The notes beneath the pieces are model-generated. The model did not search any database. It saw only the letters and a list, made by a program, of their open reading frames with translations, and was not told where the DNA came from. This document shows, piece by piece, positions 1 to 7,323 of a stretch of 64,000 bases of DNA. The position numbers and the translations under genes were made by a program. How positions within the stretch are numbered: the first letter of the stretch is position 1; each line of letters starts with the position of its first letter. Source of the stretch: Pseudomonas marincola (GTDB lineage Bacteria > Pseudomonadota > Gammaproteobacteria > Pseudomonadales > Pseudomonadaceae). The DNA lies in contig NZ_FPBC01000017.1 in the NCBI RefSeq assembly GCF_900116605.1, forward strand, positions 35,970 through 99,969, read 5' to 3'.

Positions 1-6
1 GCGCTT

Positions 7-1569
7 TCAGGGCTGAGCATCTTTACCAATGTTGTAGGCACGTAACTTGTTGGCGATGGTGGTGTGCGAAACGCCCAAGCGTTTGCCCAGTTGTCGACTG
101 CTCGGGTGTTCGTCGAACAGGCGCTCAAGTACGGCTTTCTCGAAGCGTCCGACGATATCGTCCAGCGCACCTTCAAGTGAGAAATCACCCATCGGCTGCG
201 GCGCGCCGTAGTCGGGTAAACGTATGTGCGTGGCCTTGACCGAGGCGCCGTCACACAGCGATACGGCCTGAAACAACACATTCTCCAACTGCCGCACATT
301 GCCCGGCCAGTGGTAATGCTTGAGTCGCTCCAGCGCCTGAGCTTCGATCACAGGCAGTGCGCAGCCGATTTGCCGGCTGGCCTGATCGAGAAAGTGCTCA
401 ACCAACGGCACCAGCCCATCCAGGCACTCGCGCAACGGCGGAATGTGCAAGCTGAGTACGTTGAGACGGTGATACAGATCCTGACGAAACTCGCCCTTAG
501 CGCACAACTCGGACAAGTCGACCTGAGTCGCGCAGATCACCCGCACATCCAGGTAAACCTCCTCGTCACTGCCGACTCGGCGAAAGCAGCCATCCTGCAA
601 AAAACGCAGTAACTTGGCCTGCAGGCGCGGGCTCATTTCACCGACGCCATCGAGGAACAATGTGCCGCCTGCAGTGAGTTCCAGCAGGCCCAACTTGCCC
701 TCTGGGCGCGCCCCTTCAAACGCCCCCGGCCCGTAACCAAACAACTCGGTTTCAGCCATCGACTCAGGCAAGCCGGCACAATTGAGCGCCATAAACGGCG
801 ACTGGCCACGCGGGCTGGCGACGTGGCAAGCACGCGCCAAAAGCTCCTTGCCGGTACCGGTTTCGCCTTCTATCAATAGCGGTGCATCCAAAGGCGCCAT
901 CCGCCGCGCCTCACGCACCACCGCAGCCATGACTTTCGAGCTTTGGAAAATGCTGTCAAAGCCGCGCAGCTCTTGCTTACGCACGTTGTAAATGCGCTCA
1001 CCGACCCGGTCAGCCCGATGCAGAGTCAACACCGCGCCCGCCAGCGCCTCACTTTCATCATGCTCGGATTGCAGCGGAGCGATATCGGCGAGAAATACAT
1101 CGCCTTTGACCTTGACCCGAAGGCCATTGATTCGCGACTTATTGGCCCGTACCAACTCAGGCAGATCGAAGTCTTCGGCGTAGCGCGACAACGGAATACC
1201 CGGCACTTCATCCACGCGCACACCGAGCAATTGCGCCGCCGCACGATTCGCCGCGACGATGGAGCCGCCCATGTCGATAGACAACACCGGAAACTCCAGC
1301 GCAGCGAGCAATGCATTGAGTTCGAGATGGCGGCGCTCGCTGGGCATCAGGCCCACGCGTTTAACGCCAAACACGCCGCCGATGGCCTCGAACTTCGGGC
1401 GCATGGACTGAAACTGCAGGTTTATCAGATTAGGGCAATGCAGGTAGATGGCATTGCCCTGCTCCCCGCCCACCTCGCCGCGCGCGACGTTGATGCCGTA
1501 CTCGACCAGCAGATTGAGAATGTCACGCAGGATGCCAATTCGATTTTGGCAGTGAACTTTGATTCGCAT
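7..1569 (-). CDS. phhR: PhhR, TyrR-family regulator of aromatic amino acid catabolism
   Basis: A 520-residue TyrR/PhhR-type enhancer-binding regulator that responds to aromatic amino acids and activates Phe/Tyr catabolism. Visible domains are an N-terminal ACT domain (about 1-75), a PAS-like domain (about 80-190), a central AAA+ domain with Walker A GETGTGK at 235-241 and Walker B ending at D307, and a C-terminal Fis-type helix-turn-helix (about 485-512). The loop that contacts sigma-54 in classical family members (GAFTGA) reads GAFEGA at 282-287, as expected for the TyrR/PhhR branch and suggesting action at sigma-70 promoters. It is divergent from phhABC, which it very probably controls. The ATG start puts the ACT domain at the extreme N-terminus, as in the family. 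Confidence 0.95.
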   Translation of the reverse strand: MRIKVHCQNRIGILRDILNLLVEYGINVARGEVGGEQGNAIYLHCPNLINLQFQSMRPKFEAIGGVFGVKRVGLMPSERRHLELNALLAALEFPVLSIDMGGSIVAANRAAAQLLGVRVDEVPGIPLSRYAEDFDLPELVRANKSRINGLRVKVKGDVFLADIAPLQSEHDESEALAGAVLTLHRADRVGERIYNVRKQELRGFDSIFQSSKVMAAVVREARRMAPLDAPLLIEGETGTGKELLARACHVASPRGQSPFMALNCAGLPESMAETELFGYGPGAFEGARPEGKLGLLELTAGGTLFLDGVGEMSPRLQAKLLRFLQDGCFRRVGSDEEVYLDVRVICATQVDLSELCAKGEFRQDLYHRLNVLSLHIPPLRECLDGLVPLVEHFLDQASRQIGCALPVIEAQALERLKHYHWPGNVRQLENVLFQAVSLCDGASVKATHIRLPDYGAPQPMGDFSLEGALDDIVGRFEKAVLERLFDEHPSSRQLGKRLGVSHTTIANKLRAYNIGKDAQP

Positions 1570-1698
1570 GAAGGCGCTCTACACAGTCTTATTATGCGCC
1601 GCAGCCACTAAAAATCGCGGGCTGCGACAGAATTTTCGTCAAGAATATGTGACAGCTTAGCCTTCACACAAGAAGGCATCGCGCGCCTCAGCCAATAC

Positions 1699-1716
1699 CG
1701 TAACTATTTCTTTACA
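1699..1716 (+). promoter_or_regulatory. Putative PhhR (TyrR-type) box upstream of phhA
   Basis: The site CGTAAC-N6-TTTACA closely matches the TyrR/PhhR consensus TGTAAA-N6-TTTACA. It lies in the phhR/phhA divergent gap, 113 bases before the phhA start. A second site of the same form, CGTAAC-N6-GTTACA, lies upstream of hpd in this window, which strengthens the call. Confidence 0.6.
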
Positions 1717-1746
1717 AACTTTCACTCATTGCGCCAATCAGGCGCC

Positions 1747-1761
1747 TGTCACGCTAGCTGC
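1747..1761 (+). promoter_or_regulatory. Possible sigma-54-like -24/-12 element for phhA
   Basis: TGTCAC-N5-CTGC resembles TGGCAC-N5-TTGC with correct spacing, but the -24 GG is GT. It would start transcription near 1773, about 65 bases downstream of the PhhR box centre and 56 bases before phhA. The GAFEGA substitution in PhhR argues against real sigma-54 use, so this is only a candidate. Confidence 0.25.
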
Positions 1762-1828
1762 AAGCACCTGCAACCTGCGGTATCCCTATAGCAACAAAAC
1801 AACAAAGCCCCAGCAGGAGGCAGTAAGC

Positions 1829-2614
1829 ATGAAGAGCACGCAATACGTGGCTCGGCAGCCCGACGATAACGGGTTTATTGACTACAGCGAAGCTGAGCAT
1901 CAGGTATGGAATACCCTGATTACCCGCCAGATGGCCGTGATCGAAGGGCGCGCGTGCGAGGAATACTTCGATGGCATCGAGCGGCTGAAACTGCCGACCG
2001 AGCGTATTCCGCAATTGGCTGAAGTGAACAAAACCCTGCAGGCCACTACCGGCTGGAGCGTGGCCCGCGTGCCTGCGCTGATCCCCTTCCAGACCTTCTT
2101 TGAATTGCTCGCCAGCAAGCAGTTTCCGGTCGCAACGTTTATCCGCACCCCGGAAGAACTCGACTACCTGCAAGAGCCGGACATCTTTCATGAAGTGTTC
2201 GGCCACTGCCCGTTGCTGACCAACCCGTGGTTTGCAGAATTCACCCACACTTATGGCAAGCTGGGTTTGCAGGCGAGCAAAGAAGAGCGGGTTTATCTGG
2301 CCCGCCTATACTGGATGACTATTGAGTTTGGCCTGGTAGACACCAGCCAGGGGCGACGCATCTATGGCGGCGGCATTCTCTCGTCACCCAAAGAAACCGT
2401 TTACTGCTTGTCTGATGCGCCCGAGCATCAGGCTTTCGATCCGCTAGAGGCGATGCGTACGCCTTACCGTATCGACATTCTGCAGCCGCTGTATTTCGCC
2501 CTGCCCAACCTCAAGCGCCTGTTCGATCTGGCCCATGAGGACATCATGGCAATGGTTAAAACAGCGATGCAACTGGGCCTGCACAGCCCCAAATTTCCAC
2601 CGAAAGCGGCCTGA
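1829..2614 (+). CDS. phhA: Phenylalanine 4-monooxygenase
   Basis: A 261-residue bacterial phenylalanine hydroxylase. It converts L-Phe to L-Tyr using tetrahydropterin, O2 and non-haem Fe(II). The iron ligands His121, His126 (in FHEVFGHCPLL) and Glu166 (in MTIEFGLV) are present. The length matches single-domain bacterial enzymes, which lack the ACT domain of the animal forms. The start has a strong AGGAGG ribosome site. It is the first gene of phhA-phhB-phhC, divergent from phhR, with a PhhR-like box upstream, so induction by Phe/Tyr through PhhR is likely. Phenylalanine is the expected substrate because carbinolamine dehydratase and an aromatic aminotransferase follow. Confidence 0.97.
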   Translation: MKSTQYVARQPDDNGFIDYSEAEHQVWNTLITRQMAVIEGRACEEYFDGIERLKLPTERIPQLAEVNKTLQATTGWSVARVPALIPFQTFFELLASKQFPVATFIRTPEELDYLQEPDIFHEVFGHCPLLTNPWFAEFTHTYGKLGLQASKEERVYLARLYWMTIEFGLVDTSQGRRIYGGGILSSPKETVYCLSDAPEHQAFDPLEAMRTPYRIDILQPLYFALPNLKRLFDLAHEDIMAMVKTAMQLGLHSPKFPPKAA

Positions 2615-2683
2615 CAACGGCGGCTTTGGTACACCTTGAACGGGGCAGCCAGATCGCTGCCCAAGACTATTTTGGAGAAACCC

Positions 2684-3040
2684 ATGAACGCTCTTACCCA
2701 AGCCCATTGTGAAGCCTGCAGCGCCGGCGCACCGCAAGTATCCGACGCCGAACTGCCGGAACTGCTGAAACTGATTCCCGACTGGAACATCGAGGTGCGT
2801 GACTCGATCATGCAACTGGAGAAGGTGTACCTGTTCAAGAACTTCAAACACGCGCTGGCCTTCACTAACGCCGTAGGCGAAATCTCCGAAGCCGAAGGCC
2901 ACCACCCGGGCCTGCTCACCGAATGGGGCAAAGTAACCGTGACCTGGTGGAGCCATTCGATCAAAGGCCTGCACCGTAACGACTTCATCATGGCCGCACG
3001 CACCGACGAGGTTGCGAGCACGGCCGAGGGGCGCAAGTGA
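2684..3040 (+). CDS. phhB: Pterin-4a-carbinolamine dehydratase
   Basis: A 118-residue PCD/DCoH protein that dehydrates 4a-hydroxytetrahydropterin, recycling the cofactor used by PhhA. The family signature EGHHPG is near residue 75 and the conserved WGKVTVTWWSH segment follows. An in-frame extension to 2636 exists, but the ATG at 2684 has a good GGAG site eight bases upstream and gives the usual length. The stop codon overlaps the GTG start of phhC by four bases, indicating translational coupling. Confidence 0.95.
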   Translation: MNALTQAHCEACSAGAPQVSDAELPELLKLIPDWNIEVRDSIMQLEKVYLFKNFKHALAFTNAVGEISEAEGHHPGLLTEWGKVTVTWWSHSIKGLHRNDFIMAARTDEVASTAEGRK

Positions 3041-4236
3041 AACATTTTTCACCGATCCTGCGCGTACCGGGTGACCCGATTCTGAGCCTGATGGAGGCCT
3101 ATCAGCTCGACAGCAATCCTGCCAAGTTGGATCTGGGCGTTGGCGTTTACCGTGACGCCAACGGTCAAACCCCGATCCCCAGCGCCGTCAAGCTGGCCGA
3201 GCAGCGCCTGGTCGAAACTGAAACCACCAAGGGTTACATCGGCGGCCATGGCGATGCGTTGTTCTGCGCGCACGTGACCCGGCTGGTGCTTGGCGATCAG
3301 TCGCCGGTACTCGCCGATGAACGTGTTGCGGCCACCCAAACGCCGGGTGGCACCGGTGCCTTGCGCCTGGCAGCTGACTTTATCAAGCAGTGCTTGCCAG
3401 GGCGTGGAATCTGGCTGAGTGATCCAACGTGGCCAATTCACGAGAGCATTTTCGCCAGCGCCGGGCTAGCGGTTAATCATTACCCCTACGTGGACGCAGA
3501 CAACCGCCTGAATGTCGACGCCATGCTGGCTGCATTGAGCCACGTGCCGCGCGGCGATGTGGTGCTGCTGCATGCCTGCTGCCACAACCCGACGGGCTTC
3601 GACCTCAGCCAGGCCGATTGGCTTCAGGTGCTGGAGTTGGTTAAAGCGCGCGATTTACTGCCGTTGATCGACATCGCCTACCAAGGCTTTGGCGACGGAC
3701 TCGAAGCCGATGCCTGGTCGGTGAGACTGTTCTGCGAGGCACTGCCCGAGGTGCTGATTACCAGTTCCTGCTCAAAGAACTTTGGCCTTTACCGCGAACG
3801 CACCGGTGCGCTGATTGTGTGCGCCCATTCGAGCAGCAAGCTGACCGATGTGCGCAGCCAACTGGCCTTCATCGCCCGCAATCTGTGGTCGACACCGCCG
3901 GCACATGGCGCCGCCGTGGTCGCCACCATTCTCGACGACGAGGCACTACGTAAACTCTGGACGGACGAGCTTGAAGGCATGTGCCAGCGCATTGCCAGTT
4001 TGCGCTGCGCACTGGTCGACGCCTTGAAGCCTTATGATCTGGCCGAGCGCTTTGGCCATATCGCACGCCAGCGTGGGATGTTCTCGTACACCGGTTTGAC
4101 GCGCGAGCAGGTCGAGCGCCTGCGCGAACGCCACAGCGTGTACATGGTCGGTTCAGGCCGCGCCAATGCGGCTGGAATCGACGCTCGGCGGGTCGATCAA
4201 CTGGCGCAGGCGATTGCCGACGTCTGCAAGGTTTGA
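3037..4236 (+). CDS. phhC: Aromatic amino acid aminotransferase
   Basis: A 399-residue class I/II PLP aminotransferase of the AspC/TyrB type. The PLP lysine lies in SSCSKNFGLYRERTGAL at about 250. The GTG start overlaps the phhB stop (GTGA). Placement after phhA-phhB indicates that it transaminates tyrosine and phenylalanine to 4-hydroxyphenylpyruvate and phenylpyruvate, feeding Hpd, which is encoded near 29 kb. An aspartate aminotransferase role cannot be excluded from sequence alone, but the operon strongly favours aromatic substrates. Confidence 0.93.
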   Translation: MKHFSPILRVPGDPILSLMEAYQLDSNPAKLDLGVGVYRDANGQTPIPSAVKLAEQRLVETETTKGYIGGHGDALFCAHVTRLVLGDQSPVLADERVAATQTPGGTGALRLAADFIKQCLPGRGIWLSDPTWPIHESIFASAGLAVNHYPYVDADNRLNVDAMLAALSHVPRGDVVLLHACCHNPTGFDLSQADWLQVLELVKARDLLPLIDIAYQGFGDGLEADAWSVRLFCEALPEVLITSSCSKNFGLYRERTGALIVCAHSSSKLTDVRSQLAFIARNLWSTPPAHGAAVVATILDDEALRKLWTDELEGMCQRIASLRCALVDALKPYDLAERFGHIARQRGMFSYTGLTREQVERLRERHSVYMVGSGRANAAGIDARRVDQLAQAIADVCKV

Positions 4237-4255
4237 CCGGTCAAATCAGTTAAGT

Positions 4256-4291
4256 GCCCGGCTTTGTGCGGTGTTTAGCGCAGGGCCGGGC
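4256..4291 (+). terminator. Hairpin after phhC, possible terminator
   Basis: Perfect 7-bp arms GCCCGGC and GCCGGGC enclose a 22-base loop, 20 bases after the phhC stop. There is no T-tract, so it is a weak intrinsic terminator at best. Confidence 0.35.
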
Positions 4292-4374
4292 AGATTAACC
4301 CGCGCAAGGTTCGGCTCATCGCGGCGTACTTCGCTATAGTTGGCCTATTCGTTTTCACATGAGCGCGACTCACA

Positions 4375-5712
4375 GTGGCCAGCCCTTCCAACATTCTGTT
4401 CCGGCTTTACCAACGTACCATTCATAGCCTGGCGTTTTACCCGACGGTAATCGCCCTGGGCTTTTTGTTGCTCTGCATACTGACCATGTCGATTGAATAT
4501 CAGTCGTGGCTGATGAGCATCAAGCAGGAAATCGACATCGGCCTGGTGCGAAATGCCGACAACGCACGGCTGATTCTCGGCACCTTGGTTGGCGGCATTC
4601 TGTCGCTGATGGTGTTCAGCTTCTCGATGGTCATGGTGGTACTCAACAACGCCGCCGCAGCGCTTTCGCCACGGGTAATTCCCGGCTTGGTGAGCAGCAA
4701 GAGCCATCAAAAGACCCTCGGCGTCTACCTCGGCACCATTCTTTATTCCCTGCTGCTGATTACCACCATCGAACTTAACGGCAGCGACAAAGTACCCAGC
4801 CTCGGCGTGCTGATTTCACTGGGCCTGGGCATTGGCTGCCTGGGCTTGTTCGTGCACTTCATTCGCTCGATTTCGCAGTCGATTCAAGTCGAGCACATCC
4901 TCAGTAATCTGTTCACCACCACCCACTGCAAACTCCAGGGCCGGATCAAAAAGATGCAGGCACTGGAAACCTCACCTGAATGGCCCAACGACCAAAACTG
5001 GGCACAGACCCGATCACAACGCAGTGGCTATTTCAAAGCGCTGAATGTCGCCGCCGCCAATCAGATACTCAAGGAAAACGACCTGCAGATGACCGTGCTG
5101 GTCCATCACGGTTTCTTTGTCAGTGCTGGCCACCCGCTGTTCAAGACCAATCGGCCAGGCAATGAAGAAATCTGCCAGCAGTTGCTCGACTGCTTCGACT
5201 TCTTTATCGAGGAGTACGCAAGCATTCATTACTTTTTCGGCTGCAAGCAAATCTCTGAGATTGCGGTCAAGGCGCTTAGCCCCGGCATCAACGATCCGGG
5301 CACTGCGATCAAGGCCATTGACCTGCTCAGCGTGCTGTTCACTCAACGCTTGCAGTTGCCGGACTTCGATGTAGCTGAGCTGGATGACGAACCGCCCCGC
5401 CTCTACATCCGCGAGCTTACTGTCGCGCAATTACTGCAATTGGTTCTGGGCTCTATTCGCACATACGGGGGCGCAGATCCGGGCGTGCTTACAACGTTGC
5501 TGCAAGCACTTAAAAACATGCTGTATGCCTGCCCGCAAACCCGCTACCAGAACGAAATTATTGATTACGCCAAGAGTGTTCTCGACACCGCCGATGCGCA
5601 ATTGCTCAACCCACGCGACCGTCAGGAACTGAATGCATTCGTGCAGCGTTTCAACGCGGCGCCACTGCAAAATGAAACGGCACTGAAACCTCTGGAGATC
5701 GATGCGCGATAA
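4375..5712 (+). CDS. DUF2254 family inner-membrane protein
   Basis: A 445-residue protein resembling DUF2254 membrane proteins of unknown function. Four hydrophobic segments lie in the first ~165 residues (about 20-42, 65-95, 115-135 and 140-160). A long cytoplasmic-looking part follows, with the conserved stretch VKALSPGINDPGTAI near 305. The chosen GTG start follows a good position relative to the first membrane helix; the nearby ATG at 4359 is out of frame. It stands alone between phhC and an MFS gene. No function is proposed. Confidence 0.8.
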   Translation: MASPSNILFRLYQRTIHSLAFYPTVIALGFLLLCILTMSIEYQSWLMSIKQEIDIGLVRNADNARLILGTLVGGILSLMVFSFSMVMVVLNNAAAALSPRVIPGLVSSKSHQKTLGVYLGTILYSLLLITTIELNGSDKVPSLGVLISLGLGIGCLGLFVHFIRSISQSIQVEHILSNLFTTTHCKLQGRIKKMQALETSPEWPNDQNWAQTRSQRSGYFKALNVAAANQILKENDLQMTVLVHHGFFVSAGHPLFKTNRPGNEEICQQLLDCFDFFIEEYASIHYFFGCKQISEIAVKALSPGINDPGTAIKAIDLLSVLFTQRLQLPDFDVAELDDEPPRLYIRELTVAQLLQLVLGSIRTYGGADPGVLTTLLQALKNMLYACPQTRYQNEIIDYAKSVLDTADAQLLNPRDRQELNAFVQRFNAAPLQNETALKPLEIDAR

Positions 5713-5877
5713 CACAATTGCGCCCCACGCTGGTGCATTTTGCCGCCATAAAAAATTAATCGATTTATTTATGTCGATAAAAACACATATAAATCAGATA
5801 GTTAGTAGTAACAATAAATTACTATTGGCGCGCTTCGTGCTTGCTATCACGCACAGAGTTCCCTAGGGTAGTTCGCC
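5713..5877 (+). promoter_or_regulatory. AT-rich intergenic region with short inverted repeats
   Basis: This 165-base gap is much AT-richer than its flanks. It holds TAGTAA-N7-TTACTA (5806-5824) and ATCGA-N10-TCGAT just upstream. It probably carries the promoter and perhaps an operator for the downstream MFS gene. No named binding motif is recognised. Confidence 0.35.
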
Positions 5878-7143
5878 ATGTGGTCCCTAATTGCCCCAAT
5901 CAGTTCACTGCTGAGTGGGGTTGCATTACTCCTGCTCGGCAATGGTCTGCTCAATACATTACTGACGCTGCGTGGTGTGGCCGAAGGCTACTCCACCGGA
6001 ATGCTCGGACTGATTATGTCCGGGTACTTTGTCGGTTTCCTTCTCGGTACCTGGCTGGCGATTCCGCTGGTCAGGCGCGTCGGGCACATTCGTGCGTTTG
6101 CCCTGTGCGCCGCCCTCGCCGCGATCTCCGCTCTGGTTCACGTCATCATCATCAACCCTTGGGTGTGGCTTGCATTGCGGGTGCTGTACGGTCTGGCGCT
6201 GGTCAGTCTGTACATGATCATCGAAAGCTGGCTCAACGCTAAAGTCAGCAACGAAAAACGCGGTCTGGTGTTTGCCATCTACATGGCGGTCAACCTCGGC
6301 GCGCTGGCCGCGGCCCAGCAATTATTAGGCTTAGCCGCCCCGACCGAATTTGTACTGTTCTCGTTGTCGGCCATTTTGATTATTGCGGCGTTGATGCCAA
6401 TCACCATGACCCGCCAATCGCAGCCGACCGTACCGGAAACCCTGCACACCAACCTGCGCGAGATCGCCCGCATTGCGCCGCTGTCGATTGCCGCAGCGGG
6501 CTTGTCCGGACTGGCGCTGGGCGCTTTCTGGGGCATGGCACCGATTTATGCCAGCCTCAGCGGCTTCGATGCCCGCGGCGTCGGTTTGCTGATGAGTGCC
6601 ACGATTCTCGGCGGCGCCCTGCTCCAGCTGCCCATTGGCCGCTACTCCGACAAGCATGACCGACGTCTGGTGATGTTCTGGATCGTGGCGTTGTCTGTGG
6701 TCATTTCACTTGCAATGAGCCTGGTCACTGCCGGGCCACTATTGATGGGCCTGTTCTTCATTTGGGGCGGCTTGACCTTTGCCATCTATCCAATTGCGGT
6801 AGCCAAGCTGATCGACCAGTTGCACAGTGATGAGATTCTTGCCGGCTCAAGCAGCCTGCTCATGGTCAACGGTATTGGCTCGGTATGCGGCCCGCTATTG
6901 GTCGGCGTGCTGATGGAGCATTTGGGCGCGCATGCCCTGCCACTGTATTTTGCTGTGGTCCTTGGCCTGCTTGGCGTCTATACCTTTTACCGACTGCGTC
7001 GTGTCAGTGAACTGGTCAGCGGTGATCAGGCGCACTTTGTGCCCATGCTGCGCACCAGTCACACCGTGCTCGAGCTCATGCCTGACGCGCCCGCTGAAGA
7101 TGAGCCAACCGAATCCGAGGGGCCAGCCCCTCAACACCCGTAG
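5878..7143 (+). CDS. MFS transporter (YcaD-like)
   Basis: A 421-residue major facilitator with 12 predicted membrane helices. The N-terminal helix pairs contain GYFVGFLLGTWLAIPLVRRVGHIRAFA, matching the MFS loop 2-3 pattern, and the second half repeats it with LPIGRYSDKHDRRLV near 255. The C-terminal ~45 residues are hydrophilic and acidic/proline-rich. It resembles the YcaD/YfkF branch, whose substrates are mostly unknown. It is monocistronic here, 180 bases upstream of ggpPS in the same direction. No substrate is assigned. Confidence 0.85.
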   Translation: MWSLIAPISSLLSGVALLLLGNGLLNTLLTLRGVAEGYSTGMLGLIMSGYFVGFLLGTWLAIPLVRRVGHIRAFALCAALAAISALVHVIIINPWVWLALRVLYGLALVSLYMIIESWLNAKVSNEKRGLVFAIYMAVNLGALAAAQQLLGLAAPTEFVLFSLSAILIIAALMPITMTRQSQPTVPETLHTNLREIARIAPLSIAAAGLSGLALGAFWGMAPIYASLSGFDARGVGLLMSATILGGALLQLPIGRYSDKHDRRLVMFWIVALSVVISLAMSLVTAGPLLMGLFFIWGGLTFAIYPIAVAKLIDQLHSDEILAGSSSLLMVNGIGSVCGPLLVGVLMEHLGAHALPLYFAVVLGLLGVYTFYRLRRVSELVSGDQAHFVPMLRTSHTVLELMPDAPAEDEPTESEGPAPQHP

Positions 7144-7323
7144 GCGCGGCGCTACGCCCGCCTGCATAACAACAAGGCAGCCACCTTATGGTCAGCTGCC
7201 TAATGCAGTGCCTATCGAATCTGTCGCCAGCCTGCGCGGCTGCCGTACATGAATCGATAGCACTTAGCTCGTCGGCCATTGTCGGCGCGTCACTGCACCA
7301 CTTACTGGACAGGGAGACAGCGC

